DNA of 64,000 nucleotides from Jacaranda mimosifolia (Eukaryota; Streptophyta; Magnoliopsida; Lamiales; Bignoniaceae): positions 24,397,730 to 24,461,729 of the forward strand of contig CM032121.1 of assembly GCA_018894105.1 (NCBI GenBank), written 5' to 3'. A program made the position numbers and the translations under genes. The notes under the pieces were generated by a model. The model searched no databases, had not been told where the DNA came from, and saw only the letters and a list, made by a program, of their open reading frames with translations. Each line of letters begins with the position of its first letter. Position 1 is the first letter of the stretch. Positions 34,401 to 43,944 of the stretch are shown here, piece by piece.

Positions 34401-35335
34401 ATAGGTCTTTGGATCATTATTCAATTAGCCTATCTCATGAAGGAATCCGAACCTTTTGAGTTGATTCTTGATTCGGTCCGATCTTCTTAGATGTTGTGCA
34501 TAAGGCTCCTAATGCTCACTTGTTTCAATTGCTTGTGGGATTTGATGATCATCTTGAACTTCATCAAGTTTAACAACAATGCCATTTCTATTTAATAGAA
34601 ATCCCTTTTCCAAAAAGTGGGCTTTCCTCGAGACAAACACCTTTTGTTCCGAGGGATCATAAAAGTAATAAACCAAAGACTCTCTTGGGTATCCCACAAA
34701 CTTGCACAAGATGGATTTATTATCCAACTTGCTTACCCCTAGCCATTTAACGTATGCGGGAGACCCCAAACTTTTGATAAGAGTAAGAGAGTGCTTTGCC
34801 ACCGTACATCTCATGTGGTGTTTTTGTCACCAACTTTAAGAGTACTATATTTAGTAGCCTCACCGCTGTATCTAAGACGTATCCCCAAAAGGATATAGGC
34901 ACATCAAAAAAGCTCATCCTGGAACGTACCATATCCAACAAGGTACTATTTCTCCTCTCGACTACTCTGTTATCTTGGGATGTGCCGAGTGGAGTCCATT
35001 GAGAAAGAATCTCATTCTCCTTTAGATAATCCAAGAATTCGGTACTTAAGTATTCTTCCCCTCGATTCGATCAAAGAGCTTTAAATTTTCTACTTTGTTT
35101 CTATACTCCTTGAACTTTTCAAAGGGTTCGGACCTGTACTTCATTAGGTACACGTGTCTGAACCGAGTATGATCATTGGTGAAGGTGATGAGGTAAGAAT
35201 AGCCTCATCTCACACTAACTCTTAGTGGGCCACAAACATCTATATGGATCAAATTCAAAGGACTTGTGGGTCACTCCATTTGTCCCACAAAAGGAGCCAT
35301 GATCATTTTTCCCTTTAAATATGACTCACAAGTAG
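34401..35335 (-). pseudogene. M4 integrase (broken)
   Basis: Minus 35034-34747 encodes LKENEILSQWTP, VVERRNSTLLDMV and SFFDVPISFWGYVLDT; 34814-34509 encodes YPRESLVYYFYDPSEQKVFV and the acidic linker. The first Asp (IDVCGP, near 35230) and the Glu (VVERRN) are present. The second Asp (SDQG position, near 35070) reads Asn. Stops lie near 35200. Confidence 0.84.
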
Positions 35336-35860
35336 GAAGGTCCTCAATGCCACTAACATTTAGTGCTTTGAGAAATATGTCCAAGTCTTGTATGCCACAA
35401 GATGGATCTTCTTGGTTATCTAATTTTCTTTTACTTGATTGATGCGCATTAGTGATGGTTGAGAATCCAAAAATGTATAATCCTTTGTTAAGTGTACCAT
35501 AAGCAACTAAAGAACCTATTCTTTAATACCTTCAATCTCCAATTTGATATAGAAGGATAAAATCCTTCACTATCCAAAATGAAAATTAAAATAATTTTCT
35601 TAACAATATATGTTACATAATAACGAGTGTTTAATACCAATATGGACTTCCCTAAGTCTAACTTATTATATGCCTTCGGCTTTGGCCACAACTCTTGCTC
35701 CTTCGCCAAGGCGGTGGATCATATCCCCATTACTTAGTTTTATTCTTCTTTCTACTTTTTGTAACAAGTTACAAAGATAAAAACCACATGCGATATTATA
35801 TATCCATAAGGAAGAATTTGTTGTTTATTACACTTTAATAAAGTACATATCCTTCTCAAG
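35336..35860 (-). pseudogene. M4 GAG-pre-integrase and protease
   Basis: Minus 35709-35488 encodes LGKSILVLNTRYYVTYIVKK and the FILDSEGF stretch of the post-protease region. The protease active site near 35790 reads WIYNIACG, in which both D and T of the D-T motif are changed. The GAG-pre-integrase part (35340-35480) has a small deletion that removes the zinc-finger His spacing. Confidence 0.78.
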
Positions 35861-35984
35861 GGTTGCAAGGTAAGCTTTGCAATACCGCTTCCAATGGCCT
35901 TTCTTGCCAAAGTAGAAACAAGTAATATCGACTATATCATTTATAGTCTTCTTCACTCCTTTAGATGCATTTAATGGTTGCCTT
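35861..35984 (-). pseudogene. M4 gag, C-terminal piece (zinc knuckle)
   Basis: Minus 36010-35828 covers the knuckle CFYFGKKGHWKRYC. The second Cys is Phe, as in the other members of this gag subtype. The gag is cut at 35984 by insertion of element B and continues at 46156. Confidence 0.85.
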
Positions 35985-37184
35985 TGTTGGAATTGTGCCG
36001 GGCAAGCCAATCAGATTGGCTTTGTAAAAGCTATTTCCTTGTAAAACAATCTTGATTGAGTGATATTCTTTATATGGCCATCTTCATCTTATGCTTTATA
36101 TTACTTCACTTGCATTTGGATAAAGCCCTTAGATCACACATGACTACAGGACTTGGTAAGTTCACTAGGTGGTGATCATGAAATAAGTCTTACATGGTCG
36201 TGATCTTAAATCTTTCAAGTTGTAGGATCTTATGAGATGGGGCATCTAAGATCCGAATAGACTTGCACTAATGATGCATAAATCCAAGAGTTAGATATTG
36301 CTCCGTTCTATGAGCAACTGTATGAGATATATGTGTATGTCAGTGGGTGCTTGTTAGAGAACAAGGCACTGAAGACCCTCTGAAGGATCTACTAGATAGC
36401 CATAGTGGCAAGTCGGTAGTGGTTAATTCTCCCACTTATGCTAGTGCATATTATTAGTCGTCTCACCTGAGGATCTATAGTAACTTTGTGTCCGGTCCTT
36501 ATGCTTTAACTCTTCCTTGACCATTTAGCAAGTCTTTCAGGGTGAGCTTAGGTATGAAATACTTGGCATGGAGGTTAATGAGATCAAAGATGGAATTCGA
36601 CTCCTTGCTTTTGTAAAGGGCAAGTGTATCTCCTATATATTCTATAATGATCGATTTGAAGAAATCCTTGCGTAAGGTGGTGTGCCAATTTAGAAAAGGA
36701 GTTTTCCAAAGACGAGGTCACACAAGGAAATCGAACATTGAGAATAGAAGCATAGCATCGAGGCTATTAAGGAGCTGGAAATTATCTTGGCCTAGGCCTC
36801 TTTGGGGAGATAAGAGATGAAATGACCGTATTTGCATGGTATTGTAGAGCTATGATGGTTCTCCAGAATATTCATTTAAGCCAATTAGTTGGGCTTCATA
36901 GGCTTGAGTTTGAACATCAACCATGGAGATTGGGTACTCTTTGATTAATGAGATTAATTGAATTGAGTCGATTAGTTTAAAATGAGTTTTAAACTAAAAT
37001 GAATATAAGATATTCGAAAGTCATAAGGAGTTGTGAACCCATGTCCAATGAATGGTAGAACCTATTGGGTCACACACAAAAACTAATTAGTTTTCGAAAT
37101 TGGTAGAGCAATTTTCTAAATGTTAGAAAAACTCACCCTTTGGTGACCGATTTTCAAGGATCCAATTTAACAGCCAATTTTGGT

Positions 37185-37362
37185 TTGATTAATTTAAGCA
37201 TTAAATTAATCAACTAATTTAAAGAGTTAAATTAGACCAATAATTAATGAGTTAATTATTTGGTGCCATGTTAACCATCAATTGGTCAAGTTGACTTAAA
37301 GAGTTGAGTTGACTAGTTTAAGCTTTATAGTTAAGCTTATTTGATTTAAGAGTTAAATCAAA
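37185..37362 (+). repeat. Hairpin ladder in 5' LTR of B
   Basis: Perfect hairpins stand almost without gaps. 37185-37213: arms TTGATTAATTTAA/TTAAATTAATCAA, loop GCA. 37214-37235: CTAATTTAA, AGAG, TTAAATTAG. 37239-37260: AATAATTAA, TGAG, TTAATTATT. 37340-37362: TTTGATTTAA, GAG, TTAAATCAAA. In other copies the last pairs as TTTGACTTAA with TTAAGTCAAA, a double compensatory change. Confidence 0.87.
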
Positions 37363-37567
37363 GGTTAATTAATAAAATTAAAGTGTTTAATTTAATTAAT
37401 GGGAAGAATACTTTTTGGAGGGAAAATTTAAATGAAGTGTTCATTTAAATTAGCATCATAATTAATTTGGAATTGGATTCCAAATTTAATTCAAATGTAC
37501 ATAAAATTCAAGTAAGACTTGAATTTGAATTTGCCAACTTGGCATGCCACATGGGTGGTCACCTTGA

Positions 37568-37615
37568 GGAAGGTGTGATGCCAACTAGCATCACACCTTC
37601 CACCCTCTATATATA
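37568..37615 (+). promoter_or_regulatory. LTR promoter palindrome and TATA box of B
   Basis: A 34-bp inverted repeat spans 37568-37601 (arms GGAAGGTGTGATGC and GCATCACACCTTCC, loop CAACTA). TATATATA follows at 37608-37615. It is identical in layout to 3473-3518. Confidence 0.7.
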
Positions 37616-38212
37616 GATTTAAAGGGTAAGCAAATTTGATCATCACATCATCACACTGATGAAGGTGTGAAGATTAGACTCTTTGCTTTCCTTCCAAGAC
37701 TCTCTCTCTCCATGCACTGCATCATGTGTTGAGCTTTGCGTTGCTTCTTCTTCCCAACCTGAAAATTGGCTGCCTCTACCTCATTTTCTCCTCTTTAACT
37801 GTAGCTTCTAGTGAGGGAAAATTGGAAGATTGATTGGGGTGTGGATCATATCAATAGAGGCAAGGCATTTGACTTGCTAAATTTTGGAGATCCACTTGCA
37901 GTAGCTCCAGATTGGCGAACTTTTCTAGAGTGATCCAGAAGGCCTTTTGCTCCAATTTTTTCATAGCAGCTTCCTTAGTATGTGTTCCAGATTTAATTTG
38001 GTGATTTTTGAAGCAGTTTAATTGGGGCAAAGATAGTTTTTGGATCCGAGGGAGATACTTGATTTTCTCCTTCTTTTGAGCTACAAGAGGTAATTCTTCT
38101 TCTTGATCCAGATCTATAGCATGTCTAGATCCCTATTTGCTTGAGTAGCTTAGTTATTTTCAAGCTTTTGAAGTTTTGATTTATGGATCCTAATGCTACT
38201 CTTGCTTATAAG

Positions 38213-38225
38213 TGGTATCGGATCC
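38213..38225 (+). promoter_or_regulatory. Primer binding site of B
   Basis: TGGTATCGGATCC begins 2 bp after the LTR. The usual plant copia site complementary to the 3' end of initiator Met tRNA begins TGGTATCAGAGC; this differs by two bases in 12. It is the only primer binding site left in the window. Confidence 0.8.
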
Positions 38226-39671
38226 TTTTTCATGCTATGTTTTGGATTATTATTCAGTTGATTCATGTGATGAATTGATCAATATCACCAAATACTTGAT
38301 TCGATTAATGATTGGAGTGTTTGGTTGATGATGCTTGTGGCTTTACTGCTTGATGAATTGAAAGCATGCTTTTACATGATATAAATGTTGATTCATGTTT
38401 TAGTTTGTTTCAACTCATAGTAATTAATGTTGAATGTTGATTTCGCATTAATTGATGTCATATAATGATATAGCATGTTGATATTTGATCAAAAGTGTTT
38501 TGGTCAATTTTTTGATCCAATGAGATTGGAGGTTTTTGGAGAATTTGATTCTCATTTAAACTTTAATTTTTGAAGTATGATTGAGCACTTTAATTTTTAG
38601 TTTTAAAAGGAGTTTTAGATCTAGAAATTGGTCCATAATGTGTGATTTAATGTCTAGAAAGTGTTTTACAATTTTTGGAGCACAAAAGTTGAGCTAAAAA
38701 TAAGCTTGGCTAGCATTTGACCCCAAAACAAGGGTTGCCAGCAGTAATAGTGCAAGATGGCCGGGCAGTGGACCAGAGCTACCGCCCAGCCGTGCGCCAA
38801 GCTTGGCCAGTAGTGCCCATTAGGGGATTAGGCAAGTTGAGCTTCTTTTTGGTTCCTTAAGTGGCTAGAAATGGCATTAAATCGTGTGTTATGGATGCAC
38901 AAGTGTTGTGCAAGTCCTTAAAATTATGTTTGACATTTTTTATTTCTTTTAAAATCTTGTTAAAGTTGGTCTCCAATTATTGCAAAAATGAGATGCATAA
39001 TGGTTATGCTTATTTTTGCTTGGCCAATTATTTTGTTTATAAGATAAGCATTTAATTGTTAATTCTGGATTTATTTATTGTTCATTTAATTGTTGAATGG
39101 ATGATGAATGAATGTAGATGATCATGAGCTTTTAATATTGATTTTATTTGTTTTACTTTGTTGAAAATAGTTGTATTAAATTGAGATTTGTGTGCCTCTT
39201 AATTTCTATCCTATAAATGTTATGAGAGTAGAATCACTAGGAGTAAGGATTTCTTTCTCATATAAAAGTTACATGGAGCAAAGGATGCCATGGAGGCATG
39301 GAAACTTTTGAAGACCTATGAATGTATGGGATACACTCATGTAATAGCTAGCTTTAATCAACCCACCTAAAGTCAATTAGGTGGTGCACCACTTGGTTAG
39401 GCTCATGGTCATCCCACCCTAGGAGTATGCTAGGTGCATTTACTTATTTATGCTTTCCATATCCTATTGATGTATGAGATGCATGTTTAGGATATAGAAA
39501 ACCTAAATAAGAAGATAAAAATGATGAGATCTTTGCTAGCAAGAAAAACCTTCCACTTAGAATGTCTAAGTGCTTTCAAATATTAAGTCAAAATGGATTC
39601 AAATTAAAAGAGTTTTAATTAATCCATGCCTTCTACCAATAGTATAAGCCATGACGATGCTAACATTGTTT

Positions 39672-39979
39672 GTGTGATGTCTCACGAGTCGTGGGTCACA
39701 CTTATGATGGAAAGTTGTGAGCATATACTTAGCATAAGATGCACCTTTGATTTGAGAACCTCCATGAATTGGCACACGAGTTGTGGGATGACATGGAGCC
39801 TTCTCGAATCAAAGTTTGATTGGTAGGTTTGACTTAACACCTAGTAGTATGGATGTTTCACGAGTCGTGGGTCCATATGGAAAGTGAGGTAAAATATATC
39901 AAGAGTTGCATGAGATGCAATTAGTAAAAGTTGCTTACCCTTCGATTGCTTGTGGATGTCTCACGAGTCATGGGTCCAC
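39672..39979 (+). repeat. Four hairpin cassettes in leader of B
   Basis: 39672-39701: arms GTGTGA/TCACAC, core TGTCTCACGAGTCGTGGG. 39760-39798: arms CTCCATG/CATGGAG, core with CACGAGTTGTGGG. 39848-39877: arms TATGGA/TCCATA, core TGTTTCACGAGTCGTGGG. 39952-39979: arms GTGGA/TCCAC, core TGTCTCACGAGTCATGGG. The arms are perfect and all different; the core is common. The spacing is about 75-105 bp, and the last cassette ends 195 bp before gag. Confidence 0.88.
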
Positions 39980-40173
39980 TTGCAAGTTCGTGGAATCTTG
40001 ATTCTCAGTAGGAAATATGATTTCCCAAATTCTTCTTGGGGGTGAAGCATTTGATAAAATAGTAGGAGAAAAACATGCTTGAAAGACCATGAACATGTTT
40101 TAATATCAAATTCAATCACATGCTTATTCTCTTTTTTGCCTTTGAGGATTTGTGAAATCTCTAGAATAATTTA

Positions 40174-40910
40174 ATGTTCCACTCAATGTTATTTTGGAAA
40201 CCAATAAACCAACTGGGCCAAACTTCCATGCTTGACTTAACCTAAAAAAAAAAAAAAAATCATTCTAGATTCCTAAAAGCGGACACATGTCCTACATCAT
40301 GGTGCTCCTAATCCCATGGGAATTAAAGTAGATCAAGAGACACATGAAAAGTTCACATAATGGGTTTAGGATCGTCATATAGTCTCATGGTAGCATCTAC
40401 AAACTTTAAAAGTCTCAAAGATACATGAATAGTACCTTTGTTAAAGTATACAAGAGTTGTAAAGATAACAAGGTATGAGAAGTTCATATTGTCAGAAGAG
40501 ATTTTTCAAGTTAGGATGAATGAGAAGTCATGTGTCATCGACTACGGTCTAAAGATGATTAGGCTTGGAGAAGTTTTTTCTACTTGGACGTAGTAATGGA
40601 CAATGATCTCTATAAGGATTTGATCCTCACATCCTCGCTGAGTTTTATTGATCAAAGTGTTGATCTAGAAGGAGACTACCATGACAAAGGCAAACCTTTG
40701 ACACTTGTTTCCTCCTCCAAGTCGATGGGCCCTAGGGGTACTAGAAAGGGAGGTAAAAGGAACAAAAGTTCTTCCTCCACGGGAAAACAACTATTAAAGG
40801 CACCTGGAGGAGTCAAGAGGATTATAGAGGATATAGTCGATATTATTTATTTCTACTTTGGCTAGATAAGCCATTGTAAGCCATTATGAAAGGAATACCT
40901 TTCAACCCTT
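40174..40910 (+). pseudogene. gag of element B (broken)
   Basis: The region homologous to the gag start (40174) has lost its ATG context and is frameshifted. A run of 16 A at 40244-40259 breaks it further. An open piece (40584-40865) carries DVVMDNDLYKDLI, FIDQSVDLEGD and the basic stretch TRKGGKRNKSSSS. This gag subtype, shared with M4 and M5, replaces the MNFN..INELVNML segment of A and M7. The knuckle is degenerate (IYFYFG, then stop). Confidence 0.83.
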
Positions 40911-41488
40911 TGGAAGGGTATGTATTTATTGAAGTACATTTAAGGATAATTTCTTCCTCATGGATATACGATATCGCATGTGGTTCTTATCTTTGTAAGT
41001 TGTTACAAAGAATAAGAAAGAAGAATAAAACTAAGTGATGTGGATATGATCCACCGCCTTGTCTAAGGAGCAAGAGTTATGACCAAATCTGAAGGCATAT
41101 AATAAGTTGGACTTGGGGAACTCCATAATTGTATTGAAACTTTGCTATTATGTGTCATATATTGTTGAGAACATTATTTCAAATTCCCATTTTGGATAGT
41201 GAAGGATTTGATCCTTCTATATCAAATGGGAGATTGAAGGCATTAAAGAATAGGTTCTTTAATTGCTTATGGTACACTTAACAAAGGATTATACATATTA
41301 GATTCTCAACCATCACTAATGCACATTCAATCAAGTAAAAGAAAGTTAAATAACCAAGAAGATGCCATTTTGTGGCATGCAAGACTTGACATATTTCTAA
41401 AAAATAGGATGAACAAGTTAGAAGCTCTCGAAGTACTAAATGTTAGTGGCATTCAGGATCTTTCTACTTGTGAAGTTTAAAAGGAAAA
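40911..41488 (+). pseudogene. Protease and GAG-pre-integrase of B (broken)
   Basis: The protease region near 40950-40985 reads WIYDIACGSYLCKLL, with Ile at the T/S position of the D-T/S-G motif. GAG-pre-integrase (about 41230-41480) is in several frames, with LDSQPSLMHIQ near 41300 and HARLDI near 41376, so a zinc-finger His is lost. The C-E-S-C pair is deleted near 41472. Confidence 0.8.
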
Positions 41489-42400
41489 ATGACCAAGGCT
41501 TCTTTTGTAGGACAAACGAAGTACTTCACAAGTCTTTTGGATTTGATCCATGTGGAAGTTTGTGGACCACTAAGAGTTAGTGGTGGAGGAGGCTATTCCT
41601 ACTTCATCACCTTCATCGATAACTATAGTCGGTTTGGACATGTGTTTCTTATGAAGAACAAGTCCGAAGCCTTTGAAAAGATCAAAGAGTATAGGAGTGA
41701 AGTGGAAAAGCGATTAGGGCTAAGAATTAAAGCTCTTTGATCGGATCGAGGAGGATAACACTTGAGCACCGAATTCTTGGATTACCTAAGAGAGAATGAG
41801 ATTCTCTTACAATGGACTCAAACCAGCACACCCCAATTTAATGGAGTAGCCGATAGGAGAAACCGTACCTTGTTAGACATAGTATGTTCCATGATGAGCT
41901 TTTTCAATGTGCCTATATCCTTTAGGGGATATGCCTTAAAGACGATGGTGAAGTTACTAAGTGTAATACTTTCAAAGTCGGTACCCAAAACACCATATAA
42001 GATATGGCATGACAAAGTACACTTTTACTAATATGTCTTGGTTTGGAGATCTCCCGCCTAAGTGAGACGGACAGTGGGAGATAAGTTGAATAGTAGATCC
42101 ACCTTGTGCAAGTTTATGGAATACCCAAGAGAGTCTATGGGTTATTACTTCTATGATCCCTCGGAACAAAAGGTGTTTGTTTCGAGGAACGCCACCTATT
42201 TAGAAAAGGAATTTCTATAAGATAGAAAAAGACGTTATTGTTGAACTTGGTGAAGTTGGAGATGACTATCAAATCCTACAAGCAATAGAAACAAATATAT
42301 ATCAAAAATCTTTTCACAAAACCTCTTAGAAGGTCGGACCGAATCAAGAAGCAACCTAAAAAGTTCGAATTCCTTCATGAAACCGGCCAATTGGATAGTG
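41489..42400 (+). pseudogene. Integrase of B (broken)
   Basis: Open pieces 41489-41740 and 41762-42031 carry VEVCGPLRVSGGGGYSYF and VADRRNRTLLDIVCSMM. The first catalytic Asp is Glu (VEVCGP), the third site Glu is Asp (VADRRN), and the second region is preceded by a stop. The C-terminal YYFYDPSEQKVFVSRNA part follows near 42140, frameshifted. Confidence 0.86.
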
Positions 42401-43230
42401 ATCCGAAAACCTGTGAGGAAGCTATGTTGGATATAGACTCGGGATGTTGGCTTGAAGCCATGGAGTTTAAAATGGACTCCATGTACTCAAACAAAGTATG
42501 GACTTTGGTAGATTCACCAAAGCGAAGAGTTCCCGTTGGTTGCAAGTAGATCTATAAGCGAAAGCTTGGGGTAGATGGAGAAGTAGTGACTTTTAAGGTG
42601 CGATTAGTGGTGAAAAGTTACACTAAAAGACCTAATATCGATTTCAAGGAAACCTTTTCATCAGTCACAATGCCTAAGTCCATTCGGATTTTACTTGCCA
42701 TAGTCGCATATTATGACTATAAGATATAGTAATTGGATGTGAAAATCGCTTTCCTCAATGGTGACATTGAAGAAGAAATTTATATAGCAACCATAAGGTT
42801 TTACATCCAAAAGAAGTGAGCAAAAGGTTTGCAAACTCCGAAGATCTATTTATGGACTCTAACAAGCGTCCCAAAGTTAGAACATACATTTTGACAAAAT
42901 GGTCAAATCGTTTGGCTTTGTCAAAAATGTGTATGAACCACGTGTGTATAAGAAGGCTAGTAGGAGTAGTGTACAATTTATTGTACTTTATGTCGATGAC
43001 ATCCTTCTCATTAGGAATGAGTTAGGAATGTTAGAGTGTACTAAAGCGTGGTTATCTACATAATTCTCGATGAAGGATTTAGAAGAAAGCATCCTACTTA
43101 TTAGGAATATGTATCTATAGAGATAGATCGGGGAGGATGCCGGGGCTTTCCTAAACCCCATACATTGACAAAATACTAAAGAAGTTTAGTATTGAAGAAT
43201 TCGAGAAGGGATTTCTTCCCATGGGATATG
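42401..43230 (+). pseudogene. Reverse transcriptase of B (broken)
   Basis: The linker GFLHET-type region (42370) is followed by KVWTLVDSPKR, VRLVVKSYTKRPNIDFKETF, LDVKIAFLNGDIEEEI (first Asp present) and an intact YVDD box near 42991-43002. A small deletion at EQP and stops at 42727 and 43060 break the frame. Confidence 0.86.
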
Positions 43231-43928
43231 GCATTCGTCTCTCCAAGTCTATAGCCCCTAAGACTGAGGATGAGAGATAAAATATGTCCCACATACCTTA
43301 TGCATTCGCTATTGGTAGCATAATGTATGCAGTTCAATGTATAAGATTCGATGTGGCACACTCGCTAAGTGTTATGAGTAGGATCCAATCCAATCCCGGT
43401 GAAAGTCACTGGATAGCCGTTAAAGCAATCCTTAAGTTCTTGAGAAGGACTAAGGACCTGTTTTTGGTATACGGCAATGGAGAATTGAATCTCTAGGGGA
43501 ATTTGGATTCAAGTTTCTAATCCGATGTAGATGACCTAAAATCTACTCATGGATTTATATTTTGCCTTAATGGCGGCATGGTGAGTTGGAAGAGTTCCAA
43601 CAAGAACCCACGACCGAGATCGAGACCACAAAAGAATGTGCTTGGATAAAAACTCCATCTAAGAGTTAGATGTAGTGCCTAGCGTGCATGAGCCCACAGT
43701 TGTCTTTGGAAGACAATTTTGGACTTGAGCTAAGATCTCATCAGTAATCCAAACACAGTAAATGCATTATCATTTGATATATGATATAAAATTGATAGAG
43801 ACAACAATTGAGTGGACAAAGTTGCCTCAGAAGAGAATTTAGCAGATCCATTAACAAAACCACTAACGCAAAAGGTCGTTGAAAAACATCTTGAAAAGAT
43901 GGGTCTCAAGGCCATGGGCATTGGCTTT
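43231..43928 (+). pseudogene. RNase H of B (broken)
   Basis: 43284-43496 is open: SHIPYAFAIGSIMYAVQ, VKAILKFLRRTKDLFLVYGNG. LDSSF, LKSTHGFIFCLNGG and SWKSS follow with stops. The tail ADPLTKPL near 43850 (here ADPLTKPLTQKVVEKHLEKM) and the GLKAMG sequence lead into the polypurine tract. About 100 bp of the middle is deleted near 43610. Confidence 0.84.
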
Positions 43929-43944
43929 AGGGCAAGTGGGAGAT
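43929..43944 (+). promoter_or_regulatory. Polypurine tract of B
   Basis: AGGGCAAGTGGGAGAT lies directly before the TGTTGG start of the 3' LTR. It is the plus-strand primer site used in reverse transcription. The same tract, on the minus strand, abuts LTRs ending at 5773, 11133, 19114, 27355, 32900 and 49781. Confidence 0.88.

Larger units (their letters stand above)
35985..38210 (+). repeat. 5' LTR of element B
   Basis: It starts TGTTGGAATTGTGCC and ends CTTGCTTATA; the 3' LTR ends CTTGCTTTCA, so the terminal CA is mutated here. Order inside: U3 with the hairpin ladder (37185-37400), promoter palindrome and TATA (37568-37615), then about 600 bp of transcribed R/U5. The U3/R border cannot be fixed from sequence. 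Confidence 0.93.
38211..40173 (+). other. Leader of element B
   Basis: About 2 kb lies between LTR and gag with no long open frame. A GC-rich patch spans about 38730-38830. Inverted repeats are dense: 39364-39384 (CCACCT/AGGTGG), the palindrome GTGGTGCACCAC (39381-39392), 39554-39572 (CACTTAGA, ATG, TCTAAGTG), 39602-39620 (AATTAAAA, GAG, TTTTAATT), and four cassettes at 39672-39979. Many upstream ATGs make ordinary scanning to gag difficult. Confidence 0.8.

Noticed and set aside
38213..38225. tRNA gene
   Set aside because: The tRNA-related sequence is only the short primer binding site; no cloverleaf is present.
39672..39979. CRISPR-like array
   Set aside because: Four units with shared core look repeat-like, but each unit is a hairpin whose flanking arms pair with each other, spacers are homologous between elements, and there are no cas genes. 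The context is a plant retrotransposon leader.
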